Below are positions 7,969 through 11,278 of a stretch of DNA of 11,278 bases, in pieces. The notes beneath the pieces are model-generated. The model was not told the origin of the DNA and searched no databases. It worked only from the letters and a program-made list of their open reading frames with translations. Numbering within the stretch: position 1 is the first letter of the stretch; the number at the start of each line of letters is the position of its first letter. The DNA is taken from the NCBI GenBank assembly GCA_002887195.1, contig PJAB01001953.1:1-11278 (forward strand), in the 5' to 3' direction. The position numbers and the translations under genes were made by a program. This DNA comes from Chrysochromulina parva (Eukaryota; Haptophyta; Prymnesiales; Chrysochromulinaceae).

Positions 7969-8313
7969 CGGCGCCGGTCGGCGCCCGACGCATTCCGCAC
8001 GAAGGAGAGGCAGTCCGCGCCGTGTCGAGCCTGTCTCCAGACGAAACTTTGGAGGCACCGCACCGAAAGTATCTTACAGCGTTCCAGATATGCCTCGAGC
8101 GTGAGGAGATATGGAATTTCCTCATCACTTAAGTACTGTAATAGAATGACTGGTTCATGGTTAACTCACTCTAAGTGAAAGCCTTCGTCTGTGGCACGCA
8201 TGCCTCGAAGCCATAAACGAAGCCGCCACGCGGTCACGGGCTCACGCCGCCAGTGAGCATCCTCATCCTCCACATCCTCGCACGAAAAAACGCCAGAGAG
8301 CCACACAATTATC
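7969..8313. other. Region between the repeat protein and TTLL1
   Basis: This 345-base region is upstream of TTLL1 on the minus strand. Positions 7969-8058 continue the TTLL1 frame but contain no ATG, so they are probably 5' UTR. An AT-rich patch at 8110-8175 contrasts with the GC-rich surroundings. On the minus strand it includes TCATTCTATTACAG ending at 8136, which looks like a 3' splice site and could belong to a 5' UTR intron; I found no convincing partner donor. No gene is seen. Confidence 0.5.
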
Positions 8314-8820
8314 TCAGAGCCGCTGCGCAAGGGTGACTGCTGAGCCAGACTTGTAAGAGCCGAGGGCAGGGGTGCCGCTCGGCCTGCCACCTCCCATCGT
8401 GCAGGCCTCCGGCAAGATCTCGGCCGTGGAGGCCGTCGAGGCCGTCGGGGCCGTCGGGGCCGTCGCTGGAGCGGAAGCAGCCTCCGGCACGACGACACCG
8501 TTGGATTGGCGGACAAGAGTCCCTTGGACGCGGCCGCCGCCCATGGTGCACGCCTCCTGGAGCATACCCACCTTGTCGAGCATCGGGGTCATCGCCGAAG
8601 CGGACGCATGCGTCGTCGGCACAACAACACCATTTGACTGGCGAACAAACGTGCCTTGGGGACGGCCGCCGCCCATGGTGCACGCCTCCTCGAGCAGCGG
8701 CGCGCCGCCGCGCGTGAGCTGCATGACTGGCGTTGCGAAGCGCACAGCCGGCGATGCCTGGAAGAGTGACGCCGGAGGCGCGAAGGCAATGGCAGAGGCA
8801 GCGAGGAAGGCGTAGATCAT
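8314..8820 (-). CDS. Small plastid-targeted protein with three EACTMGGGR repeats, family unknown
   Basis: I do not recognise this 168-residue protein. The N-terminus MIYAFLAASAIAFAPP is a short signal peptide leading into an ASA-FAP-like site, and the next 20-odd residues (ASLFQASPAVRF) are Ser/Ala-rich with Arg and no acids, as in bipartite plastid targeting of secondary algae. The mature part has three imperfect repeats. Copies 1 (45-68) and 2 (89-112) share EACTMGGGR, QGT, VRQSNGVVVP and differ at only two of 24 positions; copy 3 (138 on) keeps EACTMGGGR and GT and then diverges. Linkers are Ala/Thr/Pro/Ser-rich. The mature protein's only cysteines are the three in EACT, one per repeat. 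An upstream in-frame ATG at 8886 would add 22 residues; I prefer 8820 because it gives a clean signal peptide. Only 99 bases separate this start from the stop of the chaperonin gene, so its promoter may lie in that gene. Confidence 0.72.
   Translation of the reverse strand: MIYAFLAASAIAFAPPASLFQASPAVRFATPVMQLTRGGAPLLEEACTMGGGRPQGTFVRQSNGVVVPTTHASASAMTPMLDKVGMLQEACTMGGGRVQGTLVRQSNGVVVPEAASAPATAPTAPTASTASTAEILPEACTMGGGRPSGTPALGSYKSGSAVTLAQRL
8371..8688 (-). repeat. Three-copy coding repeat of the plastid protein
   Basis: Copy 1 spans 8617-8688, copy 2 8485-8556, and the conserved core of copy 3 8371-8409. Copies 1 and 2 (72 bases) align without gaps and differ by about 12 bases by my count, three of which cause the two residue changes (Pro to Val and Phe to Leu); the rest are silent. 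The run gccgccgcccatggtgcacg is identical in copies 1 and 2. Confidence 0.88.
8422..8466 (-). repeat. 9-base minisatellite in the linker of the plastid protein
   Basis: Five head-to-tail units of the form ggccgtcgg/a (8422-8430, 8431-8439, 8440-8448, 8449-8457, 8458-8466) encode a Thr-Ala-Ser/Pro tripeptide run between the second and third protein repeats. Being a multiple of three, copy-number change would keep the frame. Confidence 0.85.
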
Positions 8821-8919
8821 CGGACGTGAATCCACAGCGCAGGCTCTCGAAGGAAAAGCGAGATCGCGAATCTTTTTCAATAACATCTCCTAATTTGGAA
8901 GGGCCCTGGTCAATCATTC

Positions 8920-10995
8920 TCAGTCTTCACACGAGTCTTCATCTTCAACCTTCCCCGCCTCCTCGTTTTCAGATTCGCTCTCGGGATCGCGGCTCCGCCG
9001 CCGCTGCCTTGCGCTTGCGCTCATCGTTTCCAGCAAGCCGCCGCGCCGCGCCGCTGCCTGCAGCCGCCCTCGTCGGACCGGCAAGACATCATCAATGAGT
9101 AGCAGCTGCGCGAGGCAGCCCAGGACGCCATCGACGAGCTGCAGTTTGAGGTCGAGTGGCTCGAGGATGCCGGCACTGGCAGCATCGGACAGCGACTGCA
9201 GGTGCACCTCGCCTACCGCACTCGGCGCCTGCGGCGGCACCAACACGAGTCCCAGCGCGCACCGCGACGACCGATCGTGCGCAGCTCGCAGGCTCTGTAG
9301 CACTGACGGCCAGCGGCTCGCATGCGCCGAGAGCGCGCGCGCTTGCGCCGCATTCATGTGCAGCTGTCGCACGGAGCGACGGACGCGCTGTGGTGAGCAC
9401 TTGCATGCAAGGCGGCTCATCCGTGGCAATCAACGTACCTGTCGCACGGGAGCGAGGAGCGCGGCGGAGAGGATCTGCAGCACGGCCGTTTGCTCAGGAA
9501 GGAGCGCCGTGGCGCTCGCGCTCGTACGCGCTTGCTTCTGCGCGGCTACCAACCGTCGCACGCTCGCCTCGAGCTGCATCTCAGCCGCCCCAGCGCCCGG
9601 GAGCGCCAGCAACACTCTGCTCCCCCACTCCTTTGCGTCCGCGTCAGTCCTCGTGCGCCCCGCGTCCAGCCACAGTCGCAAACTCCGCAGTGCACGGCCG
9701 ACGGCGGCAGCGTACTCGTTTGCAAGTCCAGGCGAGGAAGCACGCACGACGAGCGAGCCCAGCTGCGGCGCGCTCGCGAGCTGCACGCGCACGTAGCCCC
9801 GCCCGCCCAAGCGCAAGCACTCGAAGCTGCATCCTGGCTGAGCGAAGCCCGCAGTCGGTGTGAGCAGCGCCGTGAGCTCTGTCGGTCGAGGCCAGCGCTG
9901 AAGGATGGAGATGCCAGCCGCGGTAGCGAGCGCGCGCAGGTCGTCCTCATCGACGCCGGGCACGGCGCATACGCCGTGCTGTGCGCACAATTGCACCGTC
10001 AGCGCGCTAAGTGGTGCACCGCTTAGTAACAGCCGCACGCCGGCGGCATGGGCTGTCTGCACCCACGCCTCCCGCGATGCATGCACGAAGTCCACCCACC
10101 GGCCGGCCGCGCTGTCTATGCCGTTACAAGTAACGGCCGCGCTGTCTATGCCGCCGGCAGGCGCTTGATCCGCACTGACCACCACCTCGGCGGGCACGCC
10201 AGCCTCCACAGCCCTAGCCTCCGCTGCCGTCTGAACCTCAGGCGCTGCCGCATGGGCACCGAGCAGCAGAAGCACACCATCCTTGCCGAACACAGGCATC
10301 AGCTCCGAGGACGGCGTGCCGCCGATGATTCGCCCTGCGGTTGCGCACGAGCGACTCGGCTGCGCACCGGGTGCGGCGACGAGTGCCAAGCACCTCGCGC
10401 GCGCCACCGTCCCGTCGAGTTGCCACGTGGCCGCTCCGGCAGGCAGCAGCGTGGCCGCTCGGGCAGGCAGCACCGCCTCGATGAGCGCCTCGGAGAGCGA
10501 GGCCGACGCGCTCGCACCCAGCTGCACGCCGAGCGCCGTTGCGGCTACACGATACGCATCGGCACGAAAGGCGTCATCGCCGTCCAGCGTGCGCACCGCC
10601 TGCTCTCGCCAGCACTCTGTGAGGTTGTGCGGCAGAACCTCGAGCTGCAACCAGCAGACGGCCCTTGACAAGCGCACCCGCCATGCCGCTTGGCGGTCCT
10701 TAGGAAGCGCTTGCAGCTGTTGGCCCACCTCGGCGCGTGCAGCGTCAAGCATAAGAGCGTAGGCTTTCACACCGTCACCGGCTATCTGCTCATGTGCTGA
10801 TGCGGCTTCGAGCATGAGGCTCTCGATGGGGTGCTGGCTCACGATGGAAGTGAGAATGCTCGCGCCACTACAAGTTAGCACTGCCTTACGCGCGGCAGTC
10901 AGTAGGAGTTTCTCGCGAGCCAATGGACCGAATGAGGAGCCGAGCGCGCTGCCAAGGAGTCCGACGTCCCACTTGTGAAAGTCGTAGACGGCCAT
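8920..10995 (-). CDS. BBS10: BBS10-like group II chaperonin-related protein, two exons
   Basis: Chaperonin-like BBS proteins (BBS6, BBS10, BBS12) help assemble the BBSome, which carries membrane cargo in cilia. Exon 1 is 10995-9439 (519 residues) and exon 2 most likely 9363-8920 (147 residues), total about 666 against roughly 720 in human BBS10. CCT-type landmarks include SSFGPLAREKLLLT (20-33), CSGASILTSIVSQHP (42-56) and GDGVKAYALML (73-83), where the catalytic GDGT of true chaperonins is replaced by GDGVK, similar to GDGAK of BBS10. GRIIGG is at 221-226. Exon 2 supplies SLRAAH, the equatorial signature GILEPLDLKLQ (584-594) and LLLIDDV (606-612), then an acidic tail. Exon 1 alone would stop at 9430 without this end. 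The start is the first ATG; the frame upstream reaches only a TTG at 11028. Chaperonin relationship is secure; BBS10 rather than BBS12 or BBS6 is likely but not proven. Confidence 0.75.
9364..9438 (-). other. GT-AG intron of the chaperonin-like gene, phase 0
   Basis: On the minus strand the donor is CAG|GTACGT (intron from 9438) and the intron contains the in-frame TGA at 9432-9430. Two acceptors keep the frame: CGACAG|CTG (last base 9364, intron 75) and CACCACAG|CGC (last base 9388, intron 51). I prefer 75, because the joined PVRQ|LHMNAA then aligns without a gap to the CCT-family IPRTLAENAG region, whereas the 51-base version inserts eight extra residues (RVRRSVRQ). Both would give intact proteins. 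Confidence 0.8.
10104..10153 (-). repeat. 30-base-period in-frame duplication in the chaperonin-like gene
   Basis: The 20-base word cggccgcgctgtctatgccg occurs at 10104-10123 and 10134-10153. It encodes GIDSAA twice, separated by VTCN, in the region between the GRIIGG motif and the later domains. The 10 bases between the copies differ from the flanks. Confidence 0.9.
10427..10474 (-). repeat. 24-base tandem duplication in the chaperonin-like gene
   Basis: Units 10427-10450 and 10451-10474 (both beginning gtggccgctc) match at 22 of 24 positions. They encode LPARAAT followed by LPAGAAT, an in-frame eight-residue duplication. Confidence 0.88.
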
Positions 10996-11021
10996 GAGCG
11001 GCGATTGAGATTCCACAAGTT

Positions 11022-11093
11022 CAGTCAATCCGTCAAGTCAAGTCAAGTCAAGTTCAAGAAGTCAATTCAAGCCAAGTCATTTCAAGTCAATCC
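11022..11093. repeat. AAGTC pentanucleotide microsatellite, partly degenerate
   Basis: Four perfect units (gtcaa repeated, 11032-11051) are followed by degenerate copies such as gttcaa, gtcaattcaa, caagtc and tcaagtcaatc up to about 11093. It begins 27 bases upstream of the chaperonin-like ATG and so lies in its probable 5' UTR or core promoter. Confidence 0.88.
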
Positions 11094-11129
11094 ATCGAGT
11101 GAGCAAAGTTCTGCTCTTCACCACGAGTA

Positions 11130-11190
11130 CCGGTAAAAAGACACCGGGGGGAGCCGGGACCGGTAAAAAGACACCGGGGGGAGCCGGGAC
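11130..11190. repeat. Exact 30-base tandem duplication, each unit with a small hairpin
   Basis: Units 11131-11160 and 11161-11190 are identical. Each, with the preceding C, contains CCGGT, an 8-base A-rich loop (aaaaagac) and ACCGG (11130-11147 and 11160-11177), a 5-base-pair inverted repeat, followed by a run of G. Confidence 0.92.
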
Positions 11191-11278
11191 ACACACGGGA
11201 CACACGGGACACGCGGACGCACAAAGGCACACAGACCAATCTCACAACCAGCCAAACCCACCAACAACAACAAACACC

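Larger units (their letters stand above)
10996..11278. other. Repetitive upstream region of the chaperonin-like gene, to the right edge
   Basis: No gene is seen. From left to right it holds AAGTC-type microsatellite DNA, a stretch with no clear feature, an exact 30-base tandem duplication, short gggacacac repeats (11186-11215) and a C/A-rich tail (11218-11278) ending in CAACAACAACAAACACC. The tail may be the 5' UTR of a plus-strand gene beyond the edge, or simply the far promoter of the chaperonin-like gene; nothing in the window decides this. Confidence 0.55.

Noticed and set aside
8309..8917. 202-residue minus-strand frame overlapping the repeat protein, itself repetitive (GGVHHGRRP)
   Set aside because: The repeats come from the DNA repeats read one base off. 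It has no targeting signal, and the silent-change pattern favours the EACTMGGGR frame.
9430..9432. Premature stop or frameshift pseudogene in the chaperonin-like gene
   Set aside because: A consensus donor (CAGGTACGT) directly precedes the stop and the conserved C-terminus continues in frame after a small intron, so an intron explains it.
9095..9863. Plus-strand frames of about 235 residues opposite the chaperonin gene
   Set aside because: Antisense to the conserved chaperonin ends; Ser/Arg/Ala composition without motifs.
10996..11028. 11-residue N-terminal extension of the chaperonin starting at TTG; similar TTG/GTG extensions at 1725, 6274 and 8058
   Set aside because: Nuclear eukaryotic genes rarely start at TTG or GTG, and homology of TTLL1 supports the internal ATG.
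11130..11190. CRISPR-like repeat array or mobile-element end
   Set aside because: Only two adjacent copies with no spacers, and no transposase or terminal repeats nearby.

Overview
Kind of organism. The window is nuclear DNA of a eukaryotic microalga, not bacterial DNA. Genes are GC-rich, nearly intron-free and tightly packed. One gene is a eukaryotic tubulin-modifying enzyme (TTLL1) and another a chaperonin-like ciliary protein split by a canonical GT-AG intron. One small gene starts with a signal peptide ending in a motif close to ASA-FAP, the signature of plastid import in algae with red-derived secondary plastids (haptophytes, stramenopiles, cryptophytes). The tetrapyrrole enzyme GSA aminotransferase carries a long N-terminal presequence. 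Together these suggest a flagellated, photosynthetic alga, most likely a haptophyte-type lineage; the lineage is inference. Layout. Positions 1-145 hold the 5' end of an unrecognised minus-strand gene running off the left edge. Diverging from it, on the plus strand, are a Cys-rich alpha/beta-hydrolase of the feruloyl esterase/PHB depolymerase type (338-1417) and GSA aminotransferase (1782-3293). A convergent gap follows. Everything from 3662 to 10995 is on the minus strand; in order of transcription from the right these are a BBS10-like chaperonin (two exons, 10995-8920), a small plastid-targeted protein with three EACTMGGGR repeats (8820-8314), the tubulin polyglutamylase TTLL1 (7968-6607) and a SNF2-family ATPase with a Cys/His module (6193-3662). 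The right end (10996-11278) is repetitive upstream DNA. How the genes relate. Two functions stand out: plastid (GSA aminotransferase and the repeat protein) and cilium/flagellum (TTLL1 and the BBS10-like gene). There is no operon logic; genes only 100-400 bases apart reflect compaction. A recurring theme is short local duplication: tandem units of 24, 26 and 30 bases occur inside the hydrolase, the chaperonin and the right-hand upstream region, the small plastid protein is built of repeats, and the one intron has an imperfect copy of its donor-side exon at its acceptor. Most promising for novelty is the three-repeat plastid protein at 8314-8820, which I cannot assign to any known family. Several start codons were moved inward, because the longest frames begin with TTG or GTG, which a eukaryotic gene would not normally use.
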